From the NCBI RefSeq assembly GCF_004087835.1, contig NZ_CP035119.1, positions 1,922,001 through 1,986,000 on the forward strand: DNA of 64,000 nucleotides. Direction: 5' to 3'. Origin of the DNA: Halorussus pelagicus. Its GTDB lineage: Archaea > Halobacteriota > Halobacteria > Halobacteriales > Haladaptataceae. Positions 1 to 9,288 of this stretch are shown in pieces. A program made the translations under genes and the position numbers. Positions within the stretch are counted from its first letter, which is position 1; the number at the start of each line of letters is the position of its first letter. The notes beneath the pieces were generated by a model. It was not told the DNA's origin. It searched no databases and saw only the letters and a program-made list of their open reading frames with translations.

Positions 1-442
1 ACCATGCGGAAGGTTCGGTGAACTCGCGGTCGGACTCGACACGCGCCACCGCCCGCGCCACGCTTTTCCGCCGTTCGGAATCGTTTATCCTGTCGTTGCG
101 AACGATGGTGAGTGATTCGTTGTATCAGTAGCCGTTCTCCCACTCGACACACGTCTAATTTGGGGTCCGGCGTCGAACCATCCTGCGCTCGCACCGCGTC
201 CGTTTGCGTACGGGCGTTCGCATCGGTACGGCGACGAACGCTGTCACCGAGACTGGATAAATCACGAGTTGTCGTTTGCCGTTTCGGACCGTTTCACGGG
301 GGACTCGGTGTCCTCGGCCAACCAGCGAGGATTAGCTACCTGATAACTAAGCACGTGGGCTAGAGATATGGAGACATGTTCGGAACTATCCGACGTGTGA
401 GAACCGTCGAGAAACGGACGCGGTATCTCGGGGGACGATAGC
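1..442. other. Non-coding leader region, no gene supported
   Basis: No reading frame here has recognisable content. A complementary-strand ATG at 3-5 could be the first codon of a minus-strand gene leaving the window, but only five bases remain. The small frame at 112-363 is rich in Arg and Ser and resembles an out-of-frame shadow. An AT-richer stretch at about 330-370 could serve as promoter for the small membrane-protein gene that follows. Confidence 0.4.
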
Positions 443-595
443 GTGGCGATTCTCGAACTCGCCCTCGCCTTCTTTGTCCTCGCGGTCATCGCGGGGGCGC
501 TCGGGGCGGGCGGCGTCGCGGGACTGTCGATGGACATCGCCAAGTGGCTCGTCATCGCCTTCCTCGTGCTGGCGGTCGTCTCGCTGGTCATCTGA
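443..595 (+). CDS. Small two-helix membrane protein, DUF1328-like
   Basis: This 50-residue GTG-start gene encodes two hydrophobic helices. The first spans about residues 2-22 and the second about 32-50, joined by a Gly-rich turn containing [15 protein letters not shown]. The pattern matches the DUF1328/YtjA family of tiny membrane proteins, whose role is unknown. It is convergent with the RIO2 kinase gene, with 16 bases between the stops. The Gly/Ala/Val-rich composition and the match to the family length make it real despite its size. Confidence 0.75.
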   Translation: MAILELALAFFVLAVIAGALGAGGVAGLSMDIAKWLVIAFLVLAVVSLVI

Positions 596-611
596 CCGCG
601 CCCGCGAGGCC

Positions 612-1529
612 TTACGCCTCGGTCGCGTACTCGCGGACCGACTCGAACTCGCCGTCCGCGATGGCGTCGGCGAGCGCTTCGGCGTCCACGTCGTCGGGCA
701 CGAGTTGGGGGTACTTCCGGCGGAAGTAGCCGACCACGTTTTTTACGTCGCGTTCGAGGAACTCCTCGGCGTTCTCGTGGTCGGTCGGGGTCGCTTGGGG
801 CCAGTCGAAGATGGTGATACCCTCCTCGTTGACGAAGACGTTGTACTCGCTCATGTCGGCGTGGACGTAGCCCTCGGCGTAGGCGTCGGCCATCTCCGAG
901 AGGACGAGGTCGAGAATCGGGACCACCTGCTCGTCTTCGAGTCGCGTCCGGGAGAGTTCCACGCCGTCGATTTTCTCCATCACGATGGCGTGGCGGTTGT
1001 GGTCCACCGGCCGGGGAACCTTCACGTCGGGGTAGAGCGCTTCGAGGGCCTCGTACTCGCGCTCGGCGGCCTTCCGCGCGGTGTAGAGCCACGAGACGTG
1101 TTCGCGGTCGGAGGTGTAGTCGCGCTCCTTCATCACTTCCCGGAAGTTGGTGTACCCCTCGCGGTGGTACTTCAGCGCGAGCGGTTTGTACGACTGGACC
1201 TCGTACACGTCGCTCTCTTTGCCGACGCCGAGGGGCGACCCGAACCCCTCGACGCTCTCGCGCTCGGCGAAGGTGTGGAGCGCCAGCGCGTCGTAGCCCT
1301 CGAACTTGAGACTGTAGCCCTCGTACTGAATCGTCTGGCGCTGTATCAGTTCCCGGTCGAGACAGCGGTCGAGTCGGTACTCGACCTCCTCGGCGGTCAG
1401 CCGCGAGAACTCGGGAATCTTCTCGCGGGCGACCCACTCCGAGAAGCGCATCCCCTGCTCGATGCCCGACAGCAGGTGGAAGTCCTCGGGTTCCAACTCT
1501 GCCAGCATGCCCGCGACGTTCTGAACCAT
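612..1529 (-). CDS. rio2: RIO2-type atypical serine kinase
   Basis: This 305-residue protein has the archaeal RIO2 layout. An N-terminal winged helix (about residues 1-90) precedes a RIO kinase domain. The nucleotide-binding loop reads GVGKESDVY near residue 102, the catalytic loop is VHADMSEYN near 218, and the metal-binding segment is IFDWPQ near 238. In archaea and eukaryotes RIO2 acts as an ATPase/kinase in late small-subunit ribosome maturation, so a cytoplasmic ribosome-biogenesis role is expected. The winged helix separates it from RIO1. The gene is monocistronic here. Confidence 0.93.
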   Translation of the reverse strand: MVQNVAGMLAELEPEDFHLLSGIEQGMRFSEWVAREKIPEFSRLTAEEVEYRLDRCLDRELIQRQTIQYEGYSLKFEGYDALALHTFAERESVEGFGSPLGVGKESDVYEVQSYKPLALKYHREGYTNFREVMKERDYTSDREHVSWLYTARKAAEREYEALEALYPDVKVPRPVDHNRHAIVMEKIDGVELSRTRLEDEQVVPILDLVLSEMADAYAEGYVHADMSEYNVFVNEEGITIFDWPQATPTDHENAEEFLERDVKNVVGYFRRKYPQLVPDDVDAEALADAIADGEFESVREYATEA

Positions 1530-1752
1530 TACCGCTTCCTAAACGGTCGGTCGGTAAAAGCCCCGCGCGTCACGGAAACGAGGACGGTCCGGGAGCGGTC
1601 CAAACCGGCGACTGAAGCGCCCGCGCGCCGACCACGCGACGAACGACTTTTAAACGTCGCCGTTGCGTGGTGTTGTAAATCACATATTGCGATACAAAAT
1701 CCTTCCGAGCGAGATAGCTCCGACGCTTCTCGCCGTCCACTCCCTCGCTCCC

Positions 1753-2235
1753 TCACCGCCCGAACGTCCCAGTGAAATCGGCGGAATCGCGGGCCTTCGC
1801 GCCGATTTCGTCCTCTACTGTCGGTCGAAGCGCGCCGGGTTCGGCGTCCAACTTCTCGTCTAACACGTACAGCATGAACCGGTACTCGTGGGGGTCGTCG
1901 CCCTCCGGCGGACAGGGACCGCGATACCCAACCTCGCCGAAGTCGTTCTCGCCTTGGCGCGCACCGCCGAGGTCCGGCAGTTCCTCTCGGGGCGCGACGC
2001 CCTCCTCGATTTCTACGGTGTCGGGCGGCAGGTTCCAGAGCAACCAGTGGGTGAACGTCCCGGCGGGCGCGTCGGGGTCGTCCACGACCACCGCGAGCGC
2101 CCCCGCGTCGTCGGGCGCGTCGTCGATGGTTAACTGGGGCGAGCGGTCCTCGCCCTCGCAGGTGTATTTTTCGGGAATCGATTCGCCGTGAGTGAACGCC
2201 GAGGTGCGAAACGAGAGGTTCGACACGGGAATCAC
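1753..2235 (-). CDS. PEBP / YbhB-YbcL family protein
   Basis: This 160-residue protein carries the phosphatidylethanolamine-binding-protein fold signature. The ligand-pocket motif VVDDPDAPAGTFTHWLLWN lies near residues 50-68, followed by YRGPCPPEG and HEYRF. Bacterial and archaeal members are called Raf-kinase-inhibitor-like, but no kinase link is known for them and a small-ligand-binding role is likely. There is no signal peptide, so it should be cytoplasmic. It shares no operon with its neighbours. Confidence 0.9.
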   Translation of the reverse strand: MIPVSNLSFRTSAFTHGESIPEKYTCEGEDRSPQLTIDDAPDDAGALAVVVDDPDAPAGTFTHWLLWNLPPDTVEIEEGVAPREELPDLGGARQGENDFGEVGYRGPCPPEGDDPHEYRFMLYVLDEKLDAEPGALRPTVEDEIGAKARDSADFTGTFGR

Positions 2236-2346
2236 TGTCTCGTCTCGTCGCCCGTCGTCATAGCACTGACGGCCCGCGGCGTCGCGCTGAAGGTAGAAAT
2301 CTCTCCTTCATCGGTGACCGAACCGGACCGAAAAGAGAACGCGAAA

Positions 2347-3051
2347 TCAGATGTCCACGTCGATGCCGCCAGCGTCGTCGCCGCTACCGGGGAGCGACCC
2401 GGCGATGGCGTCGGTGAACGTCTCCAAGCCGCGGGTCTGGTACCAGACGGTGCCGGGACCGGTGAACTCCATCACGAGGCCCTCGCCGCTGAGAAGGGTG
2501 CTCTTCAGACCGCCGACGCGTCGGGCGTCGAAGTCTACCGACCCCTCCCACGCGACGACGTTCTCGTTGTCCACGATGTATGACTCGCCGTGGTCGAGTT
2601 CTACCGTCTCGATGCCGCCGAACGCTTCGACGAAAACGTCGCCGGTGCCGTTCAACGCGAGCGGAACGAGACTCGCGCCAGCTAGCACCGACTTCAACCC
2701 GCCGAACTCCGAGTCGATGTCTACTTCGGTTCCGGACGCAAGGTACGCGCCGTCCACGGCGTAGAGCGTGTCGCCGTTGAGTTCGTGGTGGTAGATGTCG
2801 CCGGGCGTCGTCGGCGAGAGCGTCACCGTTCCGGTCTCGCCCTCGGCGGTGAACTCGTTCGCCATCAGCGATTCGCCGCCGAGCATCGACTTCGCGGAGT
2901 CCAGCAGGCCGTCCCGACTGGTCGTCGTCTCGATGGAAATCGACGGCGAATGGCTGACCATCGCTCCCGGTTCCGCGCGAATCGTCTCGCTGGGTCCGAG
3001 TTCGGCGACGAGGTGTGCGTAGGAGGGTCTGTGGGTGATTTCGAATTGCAT
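2347..3051 (-). CDS. AIM24 / TIGR00266 family protein
   Basis: This 234-residue protein is rich in Gly and beta strands and typical of the AIM24 (DUF124) family. It has an N-terminal EPGAMVSHSPSI segment, a central SLMANEF stretch and a late GLVMEFTGPGTVWYQTRG motif. The family forms beta-barrel-like folds of unknown biochemical role. In yeast a member affects mitochondrial inner-membrane organisation, and bacterial members often sit with TerD-type stress genes. Nothing nearby adds to that here. Confidence 0.85.
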   Translation of the reverse strand: MQFEITHRPSYAHLVAELGPSETIRAEPGAMVSHSPSISIETTTSRDGLLDSAKSMLGGESLMANEFTAEGETGTVTLSPTTPGDIYHHELNGDTLYAVDGAYLASGTEVDIDSEFGGLKSVLAGASLVPLALNGTGDVFVEAFGGIETVELDHGESYIVDNENVVAWEGSVDFDARRVGGLKSTLLSGEGLVMEFTGPGTVWYQTRGLETFTDAIAGSLPGSGDDAGGIDVDI

Positions 3052-3201
3052 GGTTGTTTAGACCGTGTTTCGCCCGGTAATTATCAGACCGAAGATATAG
3101 TTCTTGGGACCGGAGACCTGTGTGAGTCCGTGTCGGCGTCCGGTTCGCACCAGTCGTCGGGTCTGTTTCGGTTGTTGTCCGTACCGCCCTCGGGTCTCTG
3201 G

Positions 3202-3327
3202 CTATTGATTCCGAGCGTCGTCGCTTCCTGACTCGTCGGGTTCGCTCGTGGCGAACAGCCCGGCACAGACCGCCGCCCACGTCTTGGTCCGCTTCGCTCG
3301 CTTGGTACCGAGTCGGGACAGATCCAT
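3202..3327 (-). CDS. 41-residue basic/acidic bipartite small protein
   Basis: The ATG at 3327-3325 opens a 41-codon frame ending in TAG. Its N-terminal half is very basic (RLGTKRAKRTKTW), the middle is a short hydrophobic patch (AAVCAGLFA) and the tail is acidic (EPDESGSDD). I do not recognise the family. Support for a real gene is promoter geometry: an AT-rich box lies about 30 bases before the ATG, and a perfect inverted repeat sits between that box and the start. It is too short for routine gene callers and could still be spurious. Confidence 0.5.
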   Translation of the reverse strand: MDLSRLGTKRAKRTKTWAAVCAGLFATSEPDESGSDDARNQ

Positions 3328-3333
3328 ACAAAG

Positions 3334-3349
3334 TTTAGGCCGCCCTAAA
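3334..3349. promoter_or_regulatory. DtxR/IdeR-type metal-repressor palindrome
   Basis: The sequence TTTAGG-N4-CCTAAA is a perfect inverted repeat with 6-base arms and a 4-base spacer. The DtxR consensus has the same TTAGG-N4-CCTAA arm sequence and spacing. It lies 7 bases before the ATG of the 41-codon gene and downstream of a TATA-like element (GTTAAGTG on the minus strand). Repressor binding there would block a leaderless start. The metal-dependent reading is an inference from arm identity. Confidence 0.55.
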
Positions 3350-3448
3350 ACACTTAACTGTTCCGCTCGTCCTCGTCGTTGACGACCTCCTGTTCCGACT
3401 CACCGCGGGTTCGCAATCCACTTGGTCCCTTCCCGATAACGCTACTGC

Positions 3449-4261
3449 ATGGCGCTGTCTGACCGGGAGTGGCGACTGGTTCGAGAGGAGTCCCGACGCG
3501 GCCCGCTGAACATGGCCTTGGACGAGATCGCCGCGCGAACTGCGGCCCAAGAGGGTCTCCGGACCGTCCGGGTCTACCAGTGGGACCCCAGCACGCTCTC
3601 GCTGGGCTACCGACAGGACCCCGACACCGTGGCGTGGGACTACTGCGAGCGCGAGGGTATCACCGTCACTCGCCGACCTACCGGCGGCGGCGGCATCTAC
3701 CACGACCGATTCGGCGACATCTCCTACTCCATCGTCGCGCCCGCCGACGAACTGCCGGGCGACCTGATGGAGACCTACGAACTGCTCTGTGAACCCGTCT
3801 TCGACGCCTTCGAACGACTCGGCGTTGACGCTCAGTTCACCGACGAGAAACTCCCGGAAATCCACCAACCGGCCTGCTACCTGCGGGAACTCCACCCTGC
3901 ACACGATATCGTGGCAAACGGCCGAAAGATATCCGGTAACGCCCAGTACCGCCGGAAGGACGCTGTCATCCAGCACGGGTCGCTGAAGTTCGACCTCGAC
4001 GCCGAGCGCCACCTCTCGACGTTCGCCGACCCCGACACCTCGCCCGCGCAGTTCCGCGAGCGCGTGACGACGATAAATCGGGAAGCGGACGCGACTCGGA
4101 ACGAGGCCGTCGAAGCGGTCGAAGCGGCCCTCCGCGAGTGGGCCGACGCCGACGAGGGGAGTTGGACCGACGAGGAACTGGGGCGCGCTGAGGAGCGCGC
4201 CGAAGCAAAATTCGAGAGCGAGGCGTGGGTTCGAGACCGCGAGGACCCGACGGAAAACTAA
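3449..4261 (+). CDS. Lipoate/biotin protein ligase family enzyme (LplA-like)
   Basis: This 270-residue protein has the lipoate-ligase A core. The lipoyl-AMP binding loop RRPTGGGGIYHD spans residues 75-86. The invariant lysine falls in NGRKISGNAQ as K160. Enzymes of this fold attach lipoate or octanoate to E2/GcvH domains of 2-oxoacid dehydrogenases and glycine cleavage. The protein is somewhat longer at the C terminus than single-domain archaeal LplA-N, so it may combine transfer and accessory functions. Its stop overlaps the convergent redoxin stop by two bases. Confidence 0.88.
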   Translation: MALSDREWRLVREESRRGPLNMALDEIAARTAAQEGLRTVRVYQWDPSTLSLGYRQDPDTVAWDYCEREGITVTRRPTGGGGIYHDRFGDISYSIVAPADELPGDLMETYELLCEPVFDAFERLGVDAQFTDEKLPEIHQPACYLRELHPAHDIVANGRKISGNAQYRRKDAVIQHGSLKFDLDAERHLSTFADPDTSPAQFRERVTTINREADATRNEAVEAVEAALREWADADEGSWTDEELGRAEERAEAKFESEAWVRDREDPTEN

Positions 4262-4791
4262 AACCCGAACGTCTCCGGTCCGTCGTCGTCGAACTCGTTT
4301 TCGATGACCTCGTGAATCTCCGAAATCGGGGGCTGGTCGCGCGACGGGTCGAGCGGATGCTCGGCGATCCACTTGTACCGGACGACGCCCTCCGAGTCCA
4401 GCAGAAAACACGACCGACGTGACCGGGGCGCGATCTTGAACGCGCGGTACGCCACGTCGAACGCCGACGAGAGTTCGAGGTCGGTGTCGGCGTAGAGGGG
4501 AAACTGGAGTCCGAGGTGGTCGATGAACTTTCGGTGGGTGATCGGGCGTGACTTGCTGACGCCGATGACCTGCACAGCGTCGTTGCTGGTGAACCAGTCG
4601 TAGTCGCGGAACGAACACCACTCCTCGATGCAGTCCGGACTGAAGTCGTTCGTGTAGAACGTCAGGAGGACGGGGGCCTCGGTAAGCAACTCCGAGAGTG
4701 CTGTCTCGGTGGTCTCTCCGTCGGGGTAGACCAGCGTCTCGGACACGTCTTCGACTGACTCGCCGACGGCCAAGCCGGTAGAATCGCTCAT
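4258..4791 (-). CDS. Peroxiredoxin-like redoxin-domain protein
   Basis: This 177-residue thioredoxin-fold protein is of the AhpC/TSA type. A strand LLTFYTNDF leads to Cys54 in SPDC, the expected place of the peroxidatic cysteine, followed by Cys59. The later [15 protein letters not shown] segment is the typical second half of the fold. A reducing or peroxide-detoxifying cytoplasmic role is likely. A same-length paralogue at 30776-31309 aligns without gaps around this site but has Ser at position 54. Confidence 0.8.
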   Translation of the reverse strand: MSDSTGLAVGESVEDVSETLVYPDGETTETALSELLTEAPVLLTFYTNDFSPDCIEEWCSFRDYDWFTSNDAVQVIGVSKSRPITHRKFIDHLGLQFPLYADTDLELSSAFDVAYRAFKIAPRSRRSCFLLDSEGVVRYKWIAEHPLDPSRDQPPISEIHEVIENEFDDDGPETFGF

Positions 4792-4920
4792 AGCAGTGTC
4801 TGTCGCGCCCGCGACTTAAGTTTCACTTCGTCGGCGAGCCGGACGCCGCCACCGACCGAGTGCCAACGTTTTCGCGGGGCGGCGGCGGCGAACGTTCTCG
4901 CGGCGCGAGCGGCGACACCG

Positions 4921-5235
4921 CTATACTGCCCGCGTGCGGTAGTAACTCCGCTCGCCCGTACCGGTGTCCACGACGCGGCGTTCCAGCGCACCGTTGTCCA
5001 CGAGCCGGTCCAGAATCGAACTCACGGTCGCCACGTCCAGCACCCACCCGACGTGTTCTTCGTCCTCGAACGGTTGCTCGACGTTCGACTCCGACCACCC
5101 CGCCTCCATCACCACCTCGGTGACCTCCCGGACGTTGTACGCCTGCTGGTCGTGTTCTCGGAGGAACGTCAGGATACGCTCCTCGATGGAGTAGCGTTTA
5201 CCGCCTTGCTCGAACCTCTCGCGGCTGATTGGCAC
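4921..5235 (-). CDS. Winged-helix DNA-binding-like protein
   Basis: This 104-residue acidic protein is predicted to be helical with a winged-helix arrangement. A first helix [15 protein letters not shown] is followed by [12 protein letters not shown], then a recognition-like segment [19 protein letters not shown] and a short wing ending SYYRT. This suggests a small transcription regulator. I recognise no named family. It is transcribed away from the divergent endonuclease IV gene, with 123 bases between the starts. Confidence 0.65.
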   Translation of the reverse strand: MPISRERFEQGGKRYSIEERILTFLREHDQQAYNVREVTEVVMEAGWSESNVEQPFEDEEHVGWVLDVATVSSILDRLVDNGALERRVVDTGTGERSYYRTRAV

Positions 5236-5358
5236 ACCGCCGATAGAACCTCCGGTTCAATAAGACTGCGGTTCGATAGAACACCGCACACGTCGATGTT
5301 CCGGCAGTTCGCCCCCAGTTCCGAAGCGCCTTTCACCCTCCCATACCTGCCCGGATAC

Positions 5359-6189
5359 ATGAGAGTTGGCGCGCACGAATCCATCGCTGGCGGCGTCTAC
5401 AACGCCGTAGACGCCCAGATAGAGGACGGCGGGAACTGCGGACAGATTTTCACTCACTCCCCGCAGGTCTGGCAGGACCCGAACATCGACGACGACGAGG
5501 CCGAGCAGTTCCGCACGGTCTCGGCCGACAACGACGTGGGACCGTGGGTCATTCACTCGTCGTATCTCGTGAACCTCTGCACGCCGAAAGACGACCTCCG
5601 CGCGAAGTCCATCGACTCGATGCAGAAGGAAGTCGATGCCGCCGACAAACTCGACATCCCGTACGTCAACGTCCACCTCGGTGCCCACACCGGCGCGGGC
5701 GTCGAGGGCGGTCTCGACAACGCCGCCAGTGCGCTCGATGAGTTGGACATCCCTGAGGGCGTGACCGTCCTCATCGAGAGCGACGCCGGGTCGGGCACGA
5801 AGTTGGGCGGGGACTTCGAACATCTCGCGGAAGTCCTCTCACGCTCCGAGCAGGACCTCGACGTGTGCATCGACACGGCCCACGCGTTCGCCGCGGGCTA
5901 CGACCTCTCCAGCGAGGAGGCCGTCCACGACACCATCGCGGAGTTCGACGAGGTGGTGGGTCTCGAACACCTCGAATGCGTCCACCTCAACGACTCCAAG
6001 CACGAATGTGGCACGAACAAAGACGAACACGCCCACATCGGCGAGGGACTCATCGGCGAGGAAGGCATGCGCGCCTTTATCAATCACCCCGACCTCGCGG
6101 ACGTGCCCCTCGTCCTCGAAACGCCCCACGAGGACGGCAAGGGCTTCGCGTGGAACATCGAGCGCGTCAGAGAACTGCGAGCGGACTGA
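5359..6189 (+). CDS. nfo: Endonuclease IV (AP endonuclease)
   Basis: This 276-residue TIM-barrel enzyme cleaves DNA at abasic sites in base-excision repair. All nine zinc ligands of the family can be placed: H66, H106, E140, D172, H175, H209, D222, H224 and E254. They lie in motifs such as [25 protein letters not shown] and LETPHE. The ATG at 5359 gives the family N terminus MRVGAHES; an upstream in-frame extension is not conserved-looking. It appears monocistronic. Confidence 0.95.
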   Translation: MRVGAHESIAGGVYNAVDAQIEDGGNCGQIFTHSPQVWQDPNIDDDEAEQFRTVSADNDVGPWVIHSSYLVNLCTPKDDLRAKSIDSMQKEVDAADKLDIPYVNVHLGAHTGAGVEGGLDNAASALDELDIPEGVTVLIESDAGSGTKLGGDFEHLAEVLSRSEQDLDVCIDTAHAFAAGYDLSSEEAVHDTIAEFDEVVGLEHLECVHLNDSKHECGTNKDEHAHIGEGLIGEEGMRAFINHPDLADVPLVLETPHEDGKGFAWNIERVRELRAD

Positions 6190-6204
6190 GCGACGCGTCC
6201 CTTT

Positions 6205-6546
6205 TTACCCGAGCGCGAAGGTCAACAGCCACAACCCCGACATCCCGGCGACTAGCGTCGCCAGAATGTCCTCGGTCCGCCACGCCACCAGCACCGCGAG
6301 CGCGCCCGCCAGCAGTCGCGGATTGCCGGGCGAGAGCGCGAGCGCGCCGTCAGCGTAGACGAGCTTTGGGACGACCAGCGCCGAGAGGACCGCCGCCGGG
6401 ACGAACCGGAGCGCGCGCTCGACGCCCTCAGGCACGTCGTCGAGTCGGCCGAACAGCGCGACGAACGAGAGTCTGAGCGCATAGGTACCGATTCCTCCCG
6501 CAATGATGACGAGCCACACTCCGTCAGTTTCGAGCGGGGTCGCCAT
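6205..6546 (-). CDS. azlD: AzlD-type small subunit of a branched-chain amino acid exporter
   Basis: This 113-residue protein has three to four membrane helices and the AzlD-typical PxLxFVALFGRLDDVPEGVERALRFVP-like middle (here SFVALFGRLDDVPEG, then LRFVPAAVLSALVVPKL). AzlC and AzlD together form an exporter of branched-chain amino acids or analogues. It directly abuts the azlC stop codon, so translation is probably coupled. The inverse orientation to the endonuclease gene makes these two genes convergent. Confidence 0.88.
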   Translation of the reverse strand: MATPLETDGVWLVIIAGGIGTYALRLSFVALFGRLDDVPEGVERALRFVPAAVLSALVVPKLVYADGALALSPGNPRLLAGALAVLVAWRTEDILATLVAGMSGLWLLTFALG

Positions 6547-7311
6547 CTACGCCACCTCCCCGTCGTCGGCCCGGTCGCCGCCTGATTCTCTGCGGTCCTC
6601 GCCCTCGCCGCCAGCGTCGTCGGAGTTCACCGAGAACGCCGACTCGACGGCCAGTCCGACCGCGATACCGACGAGGGCCGCGACTATCAGTCCGAGGTTG
6701 TACGGCAGGCCGTTCGCCGCGACGGCGACGCCCCCGCCGACGACCGCGGCCGCGCCGGTCGCTCTGTCAGTCACCGCGGGCACGAGGACCGCGAGGAAGA
6801 CCAGCGGGACCGCGAATTCGAGTTGCCACCCCGAGGGAATCTGTGCGCCGAGCAGGACGCCGACAATCGTGGCAATCTGCCACGCGACCCAGAGGGGCAC
6901 CGCGACCCCGAGATAGTACCAGCGCCGACTCGTCTCCTCGTCGTTCTCGAACTCCAACAGCGAGACGGCGTAGGCTTGGTCGGTCAGCAGGTACGCGAGC
7001 GCGGCCTTCCACTTCGCGGACTGACGCCGGAAGTGGGGCGCGATGGACGCGCTGTACATTACGTGGCGGAGATTCACCACGAGGACTGTCAGGACGACGA
7101 CCGCGACCGGTGCGTTCCGCCCGATTAGCTCTATCGCAGCGAGTTGGGAGGCCCCGGCGAAGACGACGACCGACATGGCGAGCGCCTGTATCGCGGACAT
7201 GCCGACTCCGGCCGCGGCGACGCCAGCGACCATGCCGAAGGGGACGATTCCGAGGATGATCGGCGCGGCGACCCGAACGCCAGAGAGAAAATCTTCTCGT
7301 GGAGATGTCAC
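6547..7311 (-). CDS. azlC: AzlC-type branched-chain amino acid exporter, large subunit
   Basis: I chose the GTG at 7311, giving 254 residues. The longer open frame to 7476 adds about 55 Pro/Arg-rich residues unlike any membrane-protein start. The protein begins TSPREDFLSGVRVAAPIILG and contains the family motif LRHVMYSASIAPHFR near residue 80, with about six membrane helices. It exports branched-chain amino acids with AzlD, whose gene follows immediately. The divergent methyltransferase gene starts 185 bases away. Confidence 0.88.
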   Translation of the reverse strand: MTSPREDFLSGVRVAAPIILGIVPFGMVAGVAAAGVGMSAIQALAMSVVVFAGASQLAAIELIGRNAPVAVVVLTVLVVNLRHVMYSASIAPHFRRQSAKWKAALAYLLTDQAYAVSLLEFENDEETSRRWYYLGVAVPLWVAWQIATIVGVLLGAQIPSGWQLEFAVPLVFLAVLVPAVTDRATGAAAVVGGGVAVAANGLPYNLGLIVAALVGIAVGLAVESAFSVNSDDAGGEGEDRRESGGDRADDGEVA

Positions 7312-7495
7312 TGTGGGTTCGTAGGTCCTGCCGGGGGTATCAGCCTTGGTTTTTCGGCGAGGTATTCGGGGAGTCGTCGCAGGCGGAGGCGAATTGACTC
7401 GCGGGGTCGGACCGACTCGCTCTCTTGGACTGCCTCGCCCGCCCGGACCGCCCCGCTTTTCACCGCCGACCGCCAACTCCGAGTCAGAATCAGCC

Positions 7496-8296
7496 GTGCG
7501 ACAGTTCTCCGCCGACTACCTCCGAGACACGCGCCGCGGGATGTGGGACGACCGCGCGGCGCTTTCCGACCTGCGACTCGACTCCCGAGAGCGCGTCCTC
7601 GACGTGGGATGCGGCACCGGCGAACTCTCCCGCGTCCTCGCCGAGGAGACGCCCGGCGAGGTAATCGGGGCGGACGCCGACCCGGACCTGCTCGCGGTCG
7701 CCCGCGAGCAGGCCGGAATCGAGACCGCCGCGGCCGACGCGCTCCGCCTGCCCTTCCCGGATGACACCTTCGACCTCGTGGTCTGTCAGGCCCTGCTCAT
7801 CAATCTCCCCGACCCCGCCGCCGCGGTGGCCGAGTTCCGGCGGGTCTCCTCGGACCTCGTGGCCGCGGTCGAACCCGACAATGCCGCGGTGTCCGTCGAG
7901 TCCACGGTCGCGGCCGAGAGCGACCTTGCGGGGCGCGCGCGCCGGGCCTACCTCCGGGGCGTCGAGACCGACGTGACGCTCGGCGGGGAGGGCACCCGCG
8001 AGGCGTTCGCGGCGGCCGGACTCGCCGACGCGACGACCCGCCGCCACGTTCACGCCCGGACGGTCGAACCGCCCTACGCCGAGCGAGACCTGCGCGCGGC
8101 CCGCCGGAAGGCCAGCGGCGAGGCTCTGGCCGACGACCGGGCGACCCTGCTCGCTGGCGACCTCTCGGCGGCCGAGTACGACGACCTGCGGACCGACTGG
8201 CGCAAGATGGGCCGGGCCGTCATCAAGCAGATGCGCGCGGGGGAGTACCGCCGCGCGGAGGTCGTCCCCTTCTACGTGACCGCCGGGTCGGTGTGA
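7496..8296 (+). CDS. Class I SAM-dependent methyltransferase
   Basis: From the GTG at 7496 this encodes 266 residues. The SAM-binding motif VLDVGCGTGELS lies near residue 38, followed by the acidic strand-2 end GADAD and the motif IV region FDLVVCQALLINLPD. The C-terminal half is a helical insert ending VVPFYVTAGSV, which I do not recognise and which probably sets substrate choice. The substrate is unknown. The longer frame to 7346 is Arg/Pro-rich and was not used. Confidence 0.8.
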   Translation: MRQFSADYLRDTRRGMWDDRAALSDLRLDSRERVLDVGCGTGELSRVLAEETPGEVIGADADPDLLAVAREQAGIETAAADALRLPFPDDTFDLVVCQALLINLPDPAAAVAEFRRVSSDLVAAVEPDNAAVSVESTVAAESDLAGRARRAYLRGVETDVTLGGEGTREAFAAAGLADATTRRHVHARTVEPPYAERDLRAARRKASGEALADDRATLLAGDLSAAEYDDLRTDWRKMGRAVIKQMRAGEYRRAEVVPFYVTAGSV

Positions 8297-8362
8297 GTTC
8301 GAGCGGGTCGCCGCGCTCGCGTGCCAACCTCTTTATCTCTTCTCGCTAACGTTCCAAGCGTC

Positions 8363-9226
8363 ATGTTCGAGGATATCCTCCTCCCGGTTGACGGGAGTTT
8401 AGGGGCCGACGCCGCAGTCGGGCACGCCGCAGACATCGCCGACCGATTCGACGCGAGCGTCCACGTCCTGTTCGTTGCCAGCACGAACCGCGATAGCGTA
8501 ACCGTGGTCGGGGGCGACGTAGTGGACGCCTTGGAGCGCGAGGGCGCAGACATCGTGGACCCCGTGGCCGACGACGTTCGGGCGCGGGGCGTCGATTGTG
8601 ACTCTGAAGTCGTGCAGGGCGACCCCGCGGCGACCATCGCGGAGTACGCCGACTCGCGCGGGATGGACCTCGTGGTGATGGCGACGCAGGGCCGGACGGG
8701 TCTCTCGCGCTACTTGCTCGGGAGCGTCACCGAGAAGGTCGTCCGCCTCGCTGGCACGCCGGTCCTCACGATTCGAACTCACGAGGAGGCCCGCACCTCG
8801 TTCCCCTACGAGAACGTCGTCGTCCCGACCGACGGGAGCGCGGCGGCGAGTGCGGCCGCCGACCGCGCGACGGACCTCGCGGCGGCCGTGGACGCCACCC
8901 TTCACGCCGTTTCAGTGGTCGAAGAGGCATCGCTCGGGTTCGACGTGCGCTCGGCGTCCGTCAGCGACGAACTCGAAGCCATCACCGAGGACGCGATAGC
9001 CGACGTGGCCGCCACCGCCGCCGACGCGGGCGTCGAGCGCGTCCGCGAGAAAGTCCTTCGCGGGCGCGTCCATCGGGCGATTCTCGACTACGCGGCGGAC
9101 ACCGACGCGGACCTCCTCGTCATGGGAACACGCGGCCGGGGCGGAACCGACCGAATCCTCCTCGGGAGCGTCGCCGAGCGCATCGTCCGCACGTCGCCGA
9201 TTCCCGTCCTGACGGTGCGCCGGTAG
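8363..9226 (+). CDS. Tandem universal stress protein (UspA)
   Basis: This 287-residue protein is two fused Usp domains. Each begins with a VDGS or TDGS strand (ILLPVDGS, VVVPTDGS). Each ends with the ATP-binding signature: GRTGLSRYLLGS in the first domain and GRGGTDRILLGS in the second. Both copies keep the G-x2-G-x9-GS pattern, so both may bind nucleotide. Haloarchaea encode many such stress proteins and no partner is suggested by position. The ATG at 8363 gives the canonical MFEDILLPVDGS start. Confidence 0.92.
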   Translation: MFEDILLPVDGSLGADAAVGHAADIADRFDASVHVLFVASTNRDSVTVVGGDVVDALEREGADIVDPVADDVRARGVDCDSEVVQGDPAATIAEYADSRGMDLVVMATQGRTGLSRYLLGSVTEKVVRLAGTPVLTIRTHEEARTSFPYENVVVPTDGSAAASAAADRATDLAAAVDATLHAVSVVEEASLGFDVRSASVSDELEAITEDAIADVAATAADAGVERVREKVLRGRVHRAILDYAADTDADLLVMGTRGRGGTDRILLGSVAERIVRTSPIPVLTVRR

Positions 9227-9288
9227 GCCACAAGTGACGGCCGCGCGACTCGAAAAGACATATCGGTCCCCTCCGCGTCGGTGCTCGT

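Noticed and set aside
474-1775. A 433-codon plus-strand frame over the RIO2 gene
   Set aside because: The RIO2 motifs are on the minus strand; this is a shadow frame.
7346-7495. N-terminal extension of the methyltransferase to the first in-frame start at 7346
   Set aside because: The extra residues are Gly/Pro/Arg-rich, overlap the azlC promoter side and lack family character; GTG 7496 is preferred.
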